Part shown: positions 1-14,600 of the stretch, piece after piece
Position numbering within the stretch: the first letter of the stretch is position 1
Layout: each line of letters opens with the position of its first letter
From: Coturnix japonica
Taxonomy: Eukaryota > Chordata > Aves > Galliformes > Phasianidae
Assembly (NCBI RefSeq): GCF_001577835.2
Contig: NC_029519.1
Coordinates: 38,491,977 to 38,555,976 of the forward strand
Direction of reading: 5' to 3'
Length of the DNA stretch: 64,000 bases
Program-made: the position numbers and the translations under genes
Notes under the pieces: generated by a model
The model's database searches: none
Told to the model about the DNA's origin: nothing
What the model saw: the letters and a program-made list of their open reading frames with translations, nothing else

Positions 1-3000
1 TAACCTATTATGAATAACTCTAACCCTTATTCTGCAGAAGAATCCACATTCATTCTTTTTATTTATTTATTTTCACTGTCTTTTTTATTTTTACCATCCT
101 TTAGCACTGTGTCGAAGTGGTTGTTTCTCAGGGGGCTGAGGGAACTAAGAATTTAAGTACATGTTGACTTCTGCCTTTCTTCAAGACCTGCATATCAATT
201 CAGAAGTCCAAAGATTTTCCTTTTCCTTTGTAACATACAGCCTTAGTTTATACTGATAATGTATGTTTCTTTTGTGTGGTTCTTACAAATATAAACGTAC
301 TTTTTTTCCTCCTGTGGTGGTATCCTAAGGGCTAATACAAAATGAGGCTAAAAGCAGAGAGCTGAATGTTAGAAATATGACTATAAGGTGATTGGTATAG
401 AGGAAATCACAAGGTTTTATTGCAAAAAAAATAATTAATTTTTAAGCTTTTTGATGGAAGTTGACAGAGTAGCTGCCTAAGTAAGAATATTTTATACATA
501 CAAGGAGTGTGTTCTTGTTACTGAGACAGTGCTTAGACATCAGTTACTGCCTCTGACTTTCTTCTTTCAGATAAATTACTTGATTTATTTGTTGGTTGTC
601 TTGTATAGCGATACATCTGCCTCACACACAGGTTTATGGGAATGAATCCATAAAACCTGAGAAACTTTCAGGCATCATGGTAGTAGTGATCAAAAAAGGT
701 ACTTAAACTCTTAGGTTTTGTAATAGACTTGTAGAAAATGCAGATCTGTGACAAAGAGGGAAAGTCTGCAACAGTTCTACCCCTGCAAAAACTGTGCTTT
801 CAAACCTTTGGCCCTTGCATGTCATTTGGTGCTGTATGGCTCTGATTTTGCAGGGCAGAGCTAATCCGTTATTTTGACAGAACTGTAAGCATATATGATA
901 CGGTTATATCATATATCATATGGCAGTCTCTTTTAAGATGACAGTGAGGAGCTAGGATAGGCTTTTAGGAGCACAGGCAAGTCAGAACTGGTCAGGAGCG
1001 TAGAATACACTATCTTTGCCCTCCTCTCTGTATAACAGCTGCATTGGGCACAGACAGCAGATGGCTACAAGCTGAAGCTTTGTCCCTTTCATCAAGCAAA
1101 CTGCACTTCTTCCTGTTCAGCCTAGCAGCAGTTGTTGTGTTTTGCTGGCGTGCCTGAACCGATCATGTAGTCAGGACTGAGTATAAATTACTGTTAAAGA
1201 TCATTAACATATGCTAATTTTTACATCATTTCCATAGGTAGGCAGGTATCATTTTCTGTTTATTTTTAAAGGAGATGAAAAGTTACAGGTATTGTAAACT
1301 TGTCTACATCTGGCTCAGTCTAATAAAGATACTGAATGGTACATAATAGTCTCCTGTATTGTTTACAGCCTCTGAGAATTTGGCCGAGATATACACACAC
1401 TCTATAAAGCAGAAATATCTTCTCTCCTAGGGGATATAATCTTAATAATTCAGTCAGCAGACATGCACTGTTTTTCCTTTGCGGCTGGGATCACAGCTTT
1501 CCTTCTGAGCTGTTCAAGGACTGCCTGAGTGAGCAGCATGAAATAACTGCAATGCTGATGGTCTCTAGAAACATCAGCAGATTTTTTACTACTGATTGGC
1601 CTCAATATTTGGGCTGCACGAGTCACAGCTGACTCTGTTACACATATGTCATTTATGGGATGAGTTTGGCATAACTGGTGATACGCTTTTCCAGTACATG
1701 ACTAATGTTAAATAAAGGTAATTTTTTTCCAGAAACTTGTTTTGGAATGCAGAATCTGTGCTTTTTGCACACATATGTGGTTAGCAGTTAGATACAGCTA
1801 GCCTAGAACTAACTTCCAGCACAACCTTGTCTTTGTTTTTCCTACACTTCATTTTCCCAAATAACGTAAGTCAGAAAATGGAGTAAAGCAAGCACAGGAT
1901 GAAGTGTTCTCATGCATGAGCTACTGGAAAACAAGCAGGGACTGGAATGGCTCCGTACACCTTGCTGCAACTGCATTATTTCCCTATAATAATTCATTAA
2001 AATGCTTTAGGCTATTACTTGGTAAACATAATTAACTTAATTTCAGTCATTCAAATTGCATTCCAGATTAAAAAATGACTGAGGGAGGAGAATCTCGCTC
2101 CACTTCTTTCTCCCTGGAGAAAAGCATGATCTAGCACAGCCGGCATGGCACGCCAAGCTGCCTGAAGAGATCTGCAGTTGTTAGGAGAGCTGCGCATCAC
2201 AAACAGCCTTTGCCATAGTAGATCTGCTGGTGGCTTTTTGCTTCTACCGCCAAAGCAGAAGTGGTGCTGATCAAACAGACAGCCTTCATGACTTTCTCCT
2301 CCCTGCCTGCTTTCAGACTGCTTGCTTTGTGTCTGCTTTTCCTTACATACCTTACAGGGAGAAATGGCTGCGGTGCTTTGAAAATGCTATTTTTCATTTA
2401 GTTCTTTGTGGAGAGTCAGCTGGGAGCAGACTCTTTGCAGAATGACACTGCCTGCCTGCCTTCATCTCCTCTGCAAACAGTGGGTCTTGGCTGTGGAGGA
2501 CTGCTCAGGGAGATGTGCTGAGTTCAGCTCCAGCATGTCTTTCTTTGCCAACACGCTGACAGAAGAGTAACAAGAAGATGATGCCAAGCTAATGCAATTG
2601 CACTAGTTCTGATATTTGCAGTGGAAAACTCTGTACTAATGCATGCTAGAATCCATTTACTTACGTTTTCTTTATGGTTATCTGGTGTAGCATCCCTTAT
2701 TATAATAAAAATGGGAAGCAGTGGGCACTGACAGGTAGCTGTACTTTCAGTTTAACAATGCTCACAGGTGGGATCTGAAATGTGAATGGGTACCCCTGAC
2801 CAAACTGAGAGCCCTATGCAAGCAGTGTTAGAGTGTGAGGACCAGGAGGCAGCAGCTTTAGGGAGGGTTTGTGATGCTGTTCCTCTTGTTCTCTATAATA
2901 AATGACATCTATGAGTAGAAGAAGAAAAACAGAGCTCTCCTCCTCCCCACCCCTAGCTGCAGTCTGTAATGCCTAATGTCTTTTGGAGAAAGGATGTGCT

Positions 3001-5519
3001 TTTTAAAAACACTAATTCATGCTGTAATCATGCAGTGGGACTTGAGAGAACCGCCCAAATAAGGGAAGACCAGATTGGTGGTTATAGTACTTTGGGGGGT
3101 AAAATGGACATTTCAAAACAGAGAATAAAATACGTAGAGGCTGTCGACAGATATCATAAATATTCATTTTAGGCGAACAACATTTAACGTTGGCCAAACA
3201 ATATTTCTAACTACAAAAGGAGCAGGGTTTTGTACAGTACTGTCATGCAGCCTAGCAAGGCCAAGTCTCTATAATATGGGAAAGGAGGAAAATTCAGTTT
3301 TCCTGTGGGAAAGAGCACTTGCTGCTAGTCCTGGCAAAGACTGGGATAATGGACTGCAAAGCCCTGGGACTTGTGCTGTAGAAGAGCTTTACTGAATCAG
3401 TGTTACAGGTTTTTACAGCTCCCTGTGAACCGCACGTAGTTGAACCTTTGATAAGTAAAACATTTGGCTTCACAGGCAAGAGAGCTGGAAATAACTTTAT
3501 AAACTGTAAAACCTTCCTGACTGTTGCATGTATTTGGAATGTGCAGAGTAAATAATGGTGTGGTATAGAGGTTCTCATAGTACTATTTCAGTGTGACCTC
3601 ATAACTCTCTGAAATTTATCCTATAACATTTCTATACAACTGTCATATCGCATATTCCCTATATAACACATGGCACATTGCTCTATATAGCGTAAGTGAT
3701 AAAATTGTTCTTTCCCTAGTTTGATTTTTATAGATCCTTGAAGTTTTTCGAGTTCACAGGGCTTTACAAAAGAAACTGTAAACGTGTGTGGGAAAAAGAG
3801 GATTCTTAGAACTGTTGCTTGAGAAAACTTTCTTTTATAAAGTTGAAGAGTAGGGGTAATACCAGTATGGAAAGAATAATGATTTTGAAGATTTTCTGGT
3901 CTTGGGTAGACCTGCTGAATTTTCAAGTTTGGAAACTTCAGTTATAAAAACTAAACATTCTTATCAGAATAGTTTAGATGTAGCATTTGTTTAAAATAGA
4001 CATTTTTGAAATACTTTTGGTGAGAATATAAAACTTACTTAGTAATATGTAAGGTGCAGCAAACTCCAGACTTCAATCCTTTTAAGTCGGAGCACAGAAA
4101 ACAGCATAGCTGAAGCATCTTGACATCTGATTGCTACTGCAATGGATGTACTTGTCCTTCCACCTCACCATGTCCCTCCTAGCCATGCCCATCTCTGTGG
4201 TTTCACCAAAGAGGGGAAGTGCCAACCTCAGCCAGCTCAAAAGCTACTCCTCAAGTGGATTTCTGCCTGATTAACAGCTTGTGTAGAACCACAAGTAGGC
4301 AGAAGTCCAGCATGGGTGCTAGGTGTTGGATAGGCTTGTGGAGGAGCCAGGTGAAGGACATTCTGTCCTTCCTGGCAGCATGCTCCTGGCTGAGCACAAA
4401 TACATATCTGTCTGCTCCTCCAGGCTGCTGCAGATCACGCAGTAGGCGTCCCTGCCTCAGCTTAGGTGGCTCATTTTGGGTCCTGATGGAGAAACAAGCT
4501 GGACATGATTTGTTCAAGCCTTTCAGTACAGAAATAGATTTCAAATGAACAGCGGTAGTTGAATTAGCGTAGCCTCCAACTGTGAGCGCCTGACTGCCAG
4601 CCCTTCTGCCTTTTTGAATTTTCTCAACAGAATCAACTGTATGAAAACATTATGCAACACTAGCATCCTTTTTTCAAATTGTGTGGTAGAAATGTGCTTT
4701 CCAGAGTAGTTTGGCAGAGCTCAATGTGCAAATACAGATCTGTAAGCATTTCAGAGTAGCCAATCTTGATTCTTGTTGATAACTCATCCCTTTATTGGCC
4801 AAGTCCCTTTGGCTTAAATTTGCTTGTCCTTTTTGTGTTCTGTAGCATTGAGCATAAGCCACAGTTCATCCACTCTAGTTCTGGCCCTCACAAGTATTGT
4901 TTTTACTAATTTAATTAAAATATTAGCCCAACAGTACTGCTGCCTCAAGTTGGGACAGGTCTAGATGAGAAAGGGAAATGATTTGAATACAGGGCTTTTG
5001 TCTCAGATTTCCAGATTTAGGAGACTTGCGTAACATTTTTTGAGTCTGAAGGAAAGTTGGCAAAGAGAGACAACAAACTGAAAAGCAATGCCTCCTACTA
5101 TTTACGTGTGGCATTATCTGATGAGGAAAGGCCATATGCTGAAGTATAGAAACTTTATTGGTCTGTGTGCTACATGCAAAGACCTGGAAGCTACTTCATG
5201 ATACAGTGAAGTGACTGGGAGTTTTTCATCCATCTCTACTGCTATGCGGCCAACAAATTGACCTGTTTTTCATGGTCAAAATCATGAAGTGTGATTTTAA
5301 AGAGATGAACGTGTGCCACAAAGTCAGGGAGCTCCAAGGCTTGATCCCTACAGGTTTAGTTTGTGCACAGTAGTACAAGCTGCTGCTTGAATTCAAGATT
5401 CCCTAAGTCCTCTATGTCTGTAAATATTTTTAAGTAGCATTGGAGTTGGGTTGTATGAAGAGTACAAACAGGACTATTACTAAGCTTTACCCAAATAAAT
5501 TTTTCCTGTTATTTGATAG
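1..5519 (+). other. GALNT7: GALNT7 intron (5' part outside window)
   Basis: No exon of the upstream GALNT7 catalytic region (the stretch before HLKE in the protein) can be found here, so this is read as the intron before the first visible exon. The sequence is AT-rich. It has a short inverted repeat near 891-925 (ATATATGATA facing TATCATATAT) and no recognisable interspersed repeat. The short open frames at 2.2, 3.0, 3.6 and 4.2 kb have no family resemblance. The 4.2-4.55 kb stretch is open on both strands, which argues for chance. Confidence 0.75.
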
Positions 5520-5650
5520 TTCACCTAAAGGAGAGACTGGATGACTACATTAAGCAGTGGAATGGCCTTGTAAAGGTATTTCGAAATGAAAGGAGAGAAG
5601 GTTTAATCCAGGCTAGAAGCATCGGAGCCCAGAAGGCTAAGCTTGGACAG
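5520..5650 (+). CDS. GALNT7: GALNT7 exon ([15 protein letters not shown]...)
   Basis: First visible exon, 131 bp, bordered by ...GATAG and GTAGGA. It starts with the last two bases of a split codon, then reads [20 protein letters not shown] and ends KAKLGQ. This is the GT-A fold segment just before the DXH motif. Confidence 0.95.
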
Positions 5651-8600
5651 GTAGGATCCAGCTCGCACATAAGTCTTGATTAAATATATACTTAATTTTA
5701 CACCTTTAACACTTTTGTTTGTTTGTTTATAATATTAAGGTATTTCAATGTAAAATAATATTAATTAAATCTTTGTGAGATGACTGTTCATTTACTTCTC
5801 AGTTTCTCTCTTTTGAAGGTTTTGGTTTATCTGGATGCCCATTGTGAGGTGGGAATTAACTGGTATGCACCACTTATAGCTCCTATCTCCAAGGACAGGT
5901 AATGCTCTCCCATGATTTCTAGTGCATGGCCTCTTAGAAACAGAAGTGAAAGTAACAATCTTCGCTTTCAAAATTAAAAGCAATATGTTGTATACCTATG
6001 TCAACTTCTGTCTATATCAAGCTGTGTCAGTATTTGTTGAATGACAGATTTGTTGTGTCTCAGCATAAAAGCTATGTGAGGAGGAAGGAGAATAGGCAAA
6101 TCAATCTCCGGATTTTCTATTTCAGTAGGGGTACTGAATATTTATTTAATATCCACTGAATATTTAATATAGATTAAATATCAAATAGTGCTTCTCTTTT
6201 GCAGTTATCTCAGTGATCACAGTTATAAAAACATTCTATTCTAGCCAAGAAAGGATGATGATTAAACAAAGTGTTTATTTTAACTAGAGAAAACTGTTAT
6301 TTTTGGTAAAGGAAAAGTAATGGCAAAAGTTGTGATTTAATCAGGATTTGAAGTTACTGCCATCTCAAAAGTTTTACAGCTTCAGTATTGCAATATGGTC
6401 CAGTCTGATTTCTGTGAAGCACTGTGGAGCATTGCCTCTAGGGAAGCAGCGCCTGGGGCTGAGTCCATCTGTCCTGAAAGGCCAGGTGTCTGCAAGGAGC
6501 TGGGACCTGTGTGCAGTGATAAGAGCAGGGATCCCAGGGACTCCGTGTCTGGCTGCTGTTCCTATGCACTACTGTGCTCCCAGTTTCATAGTCAGGAGTG
6601 CATGGGTTTACAAAACCACAGGCTTGTTTAAACCCTTTAATCCTATGAAGTAATGGTTTAATCCTAAAAAAAATATATTTATTAAACTGACAAACTATCA
6701 GAGGCTTCTAGAAGAGTGTTTTTCTGTGTGTGTGTGTTTTTAAAGGTCACAACTTAGCTTCAAGACTGTATATAGGCCAGAATACTAGATAGAAGTTTAA
6801 AATGCTCCATGTGTTCCCGCTGAGGCTGTGATGCTCTTAGACCTGATAATAAGGTGGGAGGAAAAGGCAGCTGTAAGGGCTTCTCCAGCACCACTTGTCG
6901 AGGTGCTGCAAGCTCTGCAGCCTCCCTCCAAGTGCTGTTCCCCAGCCACACAGCACACTGGTATTTCTGCACTGAAGGAAAGAGCGCAACATTATCACTT
7001 CTTGTCTCCTGCCTGCTTTCCTATCTTTTATGGGAGTTGACTTATAAAGATGGAAGTGCTTGAAGAAAAAAAATATATAGGATTGCAGTAAGAAAAATTC
7101 TGTTGGAGGCTGTTGCTAAATGAGCACAAATAACATTTTTTTTATCCTTAAAGTCTGGATTTGCAGCATGGTTGAATAGGAGCAAATATCCGTATTTGCT
7201 CTAGCAAAAGCTGAGCATTATTACCTTATTGACAGCTAAGGTCTGATGTGAATAGAAGTTACAGAAAATAATAATACTGTGAGAAGCCTAGCCCTCTGAA
7301 GGCTCTCTTGCCTCCAGCAATGCTTTGTAAGAAGTGCACATAAAGGAAAAAGTATAAGTGAATTGATACGTTAGCATTTCATACCTATCTCTTCTGCTTT
7401 CAGAACCTCTTAGAACAGCAAAAAGAAAAGCCTCTCTTTTTTTCTAATGAGGCATCATTTTGCAAGTGACTTTTCGTATGAACTGCTTTACGAGATTAAT
7501 AATTAATGGTGAAAAATTCAGATTAGTCATATTACTCTTCTTAAATTGCATTTTGCTCTTTCTTTCCCTTCTATAAACATTTCAGAACTACATGTACTGT
7601 ACCTCTAATAGATTACATAGATGGGAACGATTATTCCATTGAACCACAGCAAGGTGGGGATGAAGATGGTTTTGCCAGAGGGGCCTGGGATTGGAGTTTG
7701 CTATGGAAACGAATTCCATTAAGCCACAAGGAAAAGTCCAAACGAAAACATAAAACTGAGCCTTATCGGTAAAGAGAGCTGTTTATATACTGTGAATTGT
7801 AAGAAATGATTGTCTAAAGCCTTTCCTTCTTCCCTCCTCCCTCTTCTCCCATGAATCACGGTTGGCGCACGCATCCTCCGTGGGTCCCTGCGCATAACCA
7901 CATCCTCCCCGCCACCATCCGCCACCTGCAGAACCACATGCACTGTGCCGCTTATAGATGTCATAGATGGCAACACTTTTAACATTGTTCCGCAAGGGGG
8001 TGGTGATGAAGATGGGTTTGCTAGAGGAGCGTGGGATTGGAGTATGCTATGGAAGAGGGTGCCCTTGTCCAAGCGAGAGAAGGAAAAAAGAGAGACAAAA
8101 ACCGAACCGTATCGGTAAACACTAAATCACTTACACATTTCTTTTTTCTTAAGTAGATATTGATCCACTAAATCTTGCATGTACACTTAAGCCTGAAAAT
8201 ATTCCTACCTCTGACCACGCCAGCTGCTTTGTTTCATCAGACCTGTGTGCTGCAACTGATTACTTGCTCAAAATGGCTTCGCTACCTTCTGCTGCCTCTC
8301 CATTCCTGCTCTTGTGTGCTTAACAGGGTGTACATTAGAACAGCGGAGGGTTGTCTGGGGAGATAAAGCATTGTATGACTTTGTTTCCAGGGCAAACTTT
8401 ATTTAGCTGTGATATTTTTTAAAAGTACTGCTGGAAACAGAGGTGCTTATTTAACCATTTGGTTTGAAATAATGAGCATGCTGTGAGTATTCGTAGCAGC
8501 TGTAATGTGTAAAATCTGTAGGTTGCTGTCATGGCTTGGTGCATGCATACAGCTCGTGGGTTATGCACGTATATCAAAAGAATCCCTTTTGTCACATTTT

Positions 8601-11600
8601 TCCCTTTTGCTTCATAATAGATCACATCTGACAAAGAAGCATACTATTTGAGAATCTTGGCTGGTTGTTTTCTAAGGTCTCAGTATGCTTGGGGATTTTA
8701 CTGTAATGCATATCACATGAAAAGGAAAAGAGAGAAAAAGAATAATCCTTATTTTCTGGGAAATCTTCAGTAATTTTTACACAGATCCCACCATTTTCTT
8801 CTGCTTTGGAGCGGGGCATGTTTTCTTCCCAGCAAACAGAAACTGGCTAGAAGCTCTAGCTTAGAGTTTCTGGATTGCTTTTCAAGACTGGGAGGCTGTG
8901 GTTCTGCTGTTTTTTATTACTTTCCCCTTCACACTTAACTAATCGTGTTACTACATTTGAAAGCACTCTTCACATCTCCAGAGTCTACTGTCTTCTATTG
9001 CCTGTATATGTGATTTAAGTACTGTAAGAACTTATGTTGGTAATTCCCTCTCCTCACCTATGATTATTCTTCGCTAAAATGGCAACACATGCAAGGAAGT
9101 TGTGAAGCTTTGATCTGTTTTGTGTACGACGTAAATAATACCATTTTCTGACAAGGCTGTCCACATTGGAACTTTAATATTTGCTTGGAGGGGGATAAAC
9201 TATTTCAAACATCTCTGCTGCGTTCTGTGTTTACCATCCAAACAGGTCTTAAAATCCTTTAAACTGTTCCCAGAAACACACAACACATGTTCTCGGAACA
9301 GTTTAAAAGATGACTTTATTTTTAATAATACTTTGATAGTCACAGTGCCTCTTAGGAAAAGAATTCCGAGTCAGTCATGTCCAGGCTGTGTGCGTTTTGT
9401 TGCAGCAACACTAAGGCATGTAAGACCAAGTTAATGGCTTTGCTCAGACGAGACTGGCCTTATTTAAAGGCAAAACTGACAAAATAATCCTCAACAACTT
9501 AAAGCACAGAAACAACTTTTCAGTAATGTGAGAAGTACCCCTGGACTGAATCCTGCCTTTTTAATCCCCAGCCTGGTGGCGACTGCAAGTTTTATCCATT
9601 CCTCATGACTATTAGGGATTTTTTATATTTATTGATGCTCGGTATGTGCACTGGAAATGGTAATTCTGACCAACATTTTCTATAATTAAGAATCTATATA
9701 TACAAAAATAAATCCACAGCTTCACTGAAAATTTTACCAATGTCATTTCATGAAATCGCTGGATGCTTACGACAAAGCTTTATGACCTTTCGGTGTATTG
9801 CCATCAATCTAATCTTTATTATATGTTATCAGCAAATTGCTTCCTTAATTACTGCTTTCTGCAAATGTTCTCTGATTGTTTTGGCAGGAGGAGTTACACT
9901 GTATTCTTCTTCCAGGTCCCCCGCCATGGCTGGTGGTTTGTTTGCCATTGAACGTGATTTCTTTTTTGAGCTGGGTCTCTATGATCCAGGCCTTCAGATC
10001 TGGGGTGGTGAAAATTTTGAAATTTCTTACAAGGTAACATTAAATAGTGAAAACTTCTGTCGAATTGTAGAATAGAATCAGGAATGTTGGAAAAGACCTC
10101 CAAGATTACCTAATCCAACCATTCATCTTTCACCACCATTTCCCCTCTAAACCGTGTCCCTTAATACAACACCTAAATGGTTCACTACCAGGGACGGTGA
10201 CTCCACCACCCCTTTGCAGCCCATTCCAGAGCCTGACCACTCACGTGGAGAACAAATTTTTCCTAATATCCAACCTGATGGTGTTAGATTGGGAAGCTGT
10301 CCCTAAGTCTGGATTTTGGTAAGGGTTTGGGATGCACCCAAATAGCTAGCCTGAAACCTGACTGACAGGAGGGGGAAAACCTGAGTACTCACTGTATGTG
10401 TTTGTAGAACAGCATTGTCTCTAAAGGAAGTGATCAGAGAACAAGCACCATTTGATTAAAGCACAGGTGCATGTAAAGTGAACAGCAACACAACAAGAGG
10501 TAAACTGCCCTGGTTTCCTCCTCCCTACCATTTTTGTGGGAGAAAAATGGTCTCGTATGCTTTTCAAAATTTAAAGAACTTCTCTTCAAGGGAAGTCTTG
10601 GTAATTGAAGCGCTAACTGCATAATTCATAATAGCTGCAGATTTTATTTTCAATCCTAGGCATATGCATGCTCTTCAGTTAGCAGGAAATGTAAGATGAT
10701 AATCATTAGCTTCTGGTATCTTCAGTATTCGTAATGACTCAAGTGGCAGACAGCAGGAATCCGTCCCAATTAACAAACGAAAGTGGAGATGTATCTAATA
10801 TCCTCAGCAGTGATCTGTGACACCGTAGCTGAATTTCAGTAGAAGTGCATTCCGAGCTTCCCCAGCTACTCTTGATGTTGATGACTTTGGGGAGAGCTCT
10901 GAGTGCACTTGCTTGGCTATAAATCCATATGCAAAAGGCAGTTATTAAGGTTGTTACATATAGAGGGTCTTCATTCTTCTAATTCCCCATCTTGCTTAGA
11001 TTTAAATCATGATTGAAATTACATACAGTAGTTTCGTAATTGAAGTGAATAGCTGTTGCTGATTATGTAGAGACCTCTAAATTGATTTCATGTAGATCAA
11101 AACCAGTCTTGAGAACTAAATAACATTTATCACTGTTGCATGCGGACTTCTAGATAGCAAATAAAATGTCTTCGCATATCAGAGTTTCTTTGTATGTTTT
11201 CTAAATTAATCTCTTCAGAAATTAATATGATGATAAAATGCGCACAGGGAAGGAAATAAACTTTTCTGCCCATCTTTCCTAGTGACGTTAAGTCATACTT
11301 TTAATCTGGAATGCAGTCTTTATTTGGAACATCCCAGAACTTATTTAGAATTTGGGTCTGATGCTACATTTTAAACTTGTCAAAGCTGTGAGGAAATGAA
11401 TTCAGGTCTTTTAGGTATGTTCTCTTTTCCTCATAAATAGATGGATTCTCCCAGGACATGCGGGAGGGAGGAAATTTCACAATGGGATCATGCATTCCCC
11501 ATTTTTGTTTTCAGACTTTCCGACCTGTTATGTCCATGCTTATCTCTGAAATAAAATATACTGAAGTGTATCACACAGTTGGTATAGTAAGAAAACTAGC

Positions 11601-14600
11601 TGGCATCTCTTTCACAATTTACTGTGTATTTTTCTGTCTCAAATTCCTGTACACATGTATTAATATCTGTATCTATTCTTGACCTTGTAGATCTGGCAGT
11701 GTGGAGGAAAACTGTTGTTTGTCCCCTGTTCTCGTGTTGGACATATCTACCGTCTCCAGGGCTGGCAAGGAAATCCACCCCCTGTGTATGTTGGGTCTTC
11801 TCCTACACTGAAGGTATTGGTTTGCTGCAACCCTGAGGGTCTTCTCATGCAAGATAACAACAGATTCAAATAAGTCTATTTAAATTATCAGTAGCAGTTT
11901 AAAGAGCACTTAATCCAAAGGTGTTTATTGTCTGAAGCTGAGATGGTCATCCACATGGGAGGGAAATCTTTGTGCCAACCCCGCTGTTTGAAAGAACTCC
12001 TGGAACCCAGCTTCTTTCTTCACCCTTCCCCAGCACAGGGGTGCAAATTAAATGAGCTGAACTCTGCTCAATTGAAGTGCAAGCAGCAAAAAGTCCTGGA
12101 GGGTGGTGAGCGTGGCTTTACAATCTTCTGCTGGCTTGGAAGGTGCAAGCCCAGGCTCCATCTAAGTTAGCAAATGCAGTAACCCAGCGTCTCTCATACC
12201 TTTGTAGCTGCTTTTCTAAACTAGGAAGCAGAGGACAACGCCTGGGAAAATGTCATGCTTTGCACATAGAAGTCCATAACTCCTCAGGCATCTTGCAGGT
12301 TCAAAAGTGTTGCTCAAACCAACATATTAAAAGTAGGCAACACCTCAAGGAAATAGTGAGCAACCTGTCTGTATCTGAAGAGAGAACTCAAATCAAGAAG
12401 GGCTGTTTCATATGCTTTTGTACCAACCAGAAGAAGGGCAAGGACTCTTCTGTTAAGGTTTCCTATTGCCTGGCTAAAGATTCCTCTTGTGCAGCGCTTT
12501 GACATGTACGTATTTATAAATTAAAGGCTTTACTTTTTATAAATTCCAATCCCAGAGCCATTGTCCTAAAAGTTATTGATGACAATGACTGCAGATTTAC
12601 AGGTTTAGAGACTGTGGCTTGAGCCAAGCAAACAGCTGGTTCTATTCAAAAGTGAATGTCTCAGAAAGGCCTCAAAGCAGAGAACTAACGTAGCACATAC
12701 GAAATAAAAATATCCTGTATTAATAAGGAGACTTGATTAACATTTTGACCAAACTAACAGCAGGAGCAGGACCATGGAAGGTAGCTGGAAATAAGCATAG
12801 CTGGATGTAGTGACAGAAAAAAAGAGCAATGGGAGAAGAGATTGTAAATGATAGCTCGCTCCGTTTTTCAGTGCGGGTAAGCTTGTCTGAAATTATAAAA
12901 CCACTCTATTCATCTGAAAAATCTGATCAAAAGCATTTATTCTGTACCTGAATTCCTTACACAATTCAGCTCATCTGGATAAAACACTACTGGCAGTTCT
13001 TAAATGGTCAGTAGCTTCTGTGTACGGGACAGTATGAAGGAATACCTTTCTTCTCCCCCTTCAGGTGGGAGAAAGCTCCATTTTATATACAGTTTTATGT
13101 ATTTAATCAGTGTTTTCTTGAACTAAAACAATAATTTGTGTTTCAAGTCAAATTTATTGAGACTGTTTTAAGGCTGCCATTAATGCTAGAATATCAGAAC
13201 AAAATGAGGTGTGTGTCTACACCACATACAGGTAATTCAGAGATAGGAGCCATCAGAGCCTAATAACTGAATGTGAGGGAGAGAATTGTTCACCAGGCAA
13301 GCTATCCTTCTTCTGTCCTTCTCAAGACAAGAATAAACTGCCTCACTTAAAATGCATGAGAATATAAAATTAAATTCATGGTGTTAATATGTGTTTGTAT
13401 CTGACCCACTGTACGTGCACTGAGTTAGCAGCAATGTCCTTCCTCTTCACAGAACTATGTCAGAGTTGTGGAGGTGTGGTGGGATGAATACAAAGATTAT
13501 TTTTATGCCAGCCGGCCAGAGACAAAAGCATTGCCCTATGGAGATATATCTGAGCTGAAGAAGTTCCGTGAAGATCACAACTGCAAAAGTTTTAAGTGGT
13601 TCATGGAAGAAATAGCATATGATATAACGTCGTATTATCCCTTACCACCTAAAAATGTGGACTGGGGAGAGGTATGTACAGCACATAACGTGTATTTATT
13701 TTGAGAGCATTCTTTTTAAAGCTGAGAATTCAAAACTATTGTTACTTGACATCAATCTGAGACGAGACTCTTTGGTTCCTGCTGTACTAATGTAAATGGT
13801 ACTTTTCTGAGGGATTAATTAGTGATACAGAGCATGTGCGTGATGGAGTGGGGATACAGATAGTCTTGTGCCTGAGGAACCAATCAACAATGTCACCTTT
13901 ATTTCATATCTGAAAGCGAACACAAAGCATCAAGTCAGTACACGAGCTTGAGACCTGCTTTTAAATTCACACAGAAGGTTAGAAACACTTGTTATACGCT
14001 GCTTCACTGAGGTGAAAATACTGGAATATATAAAATAATAATGTTCACCTTGTGGAAAGCTGTTGTTGATAAAAGTGAATGGCTGTGGAGAAAGAACAGG
14101 AAAGAGGGACGTTCAGAGACACCTCCAAAGTTTCCTTCCACTCTTCTCTGGCTGCCAGTTTTCTTACAGTATCTGAGATTTTTTCCCCCATGTGTTTGTA
14201 ACACCTCACTAATTGCATTTCCAAACCGTCAGGAAACGAAGTGTGGGTTTCATCTTCCCCAGCACTGCCTGGAAGTCAGGGCTGTGCTCTGAGCTCTGTC
14301 CTCCCTGCTTCCTTCTGCAGCCACAAAGGAGAAAGAGGCTCCTGCAAAGAAAAGAGATTTGGCAAGAATGTTATTTGTGTCTTTAAAAAGCTGGGTTTTG
14401 ATCCTTCTGAGAGTAGAATGGGATAATCAGCAGCTGAGGCATGCTTTCCAACAGGAGTTTTACTCTTTATCCTTTTGCCTCTGCTTGCCTCTCACCTGCT
14501 TTTTCTTCTTTCCCCCACGCAATTGCTGTTGTAGAACACACACACTTCTGCACAGCCAGCTCAGGAGGCTGTGCTTGGTTGCAGCGTTAATAACTACTGT

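Noticed and set aside
4219-4548. Overlapping 109- and 97-codon open frames on opposite strands
   Set aside because: Open on both strands with no family resemblance, inside a GALNT7 intron; taken as chance.
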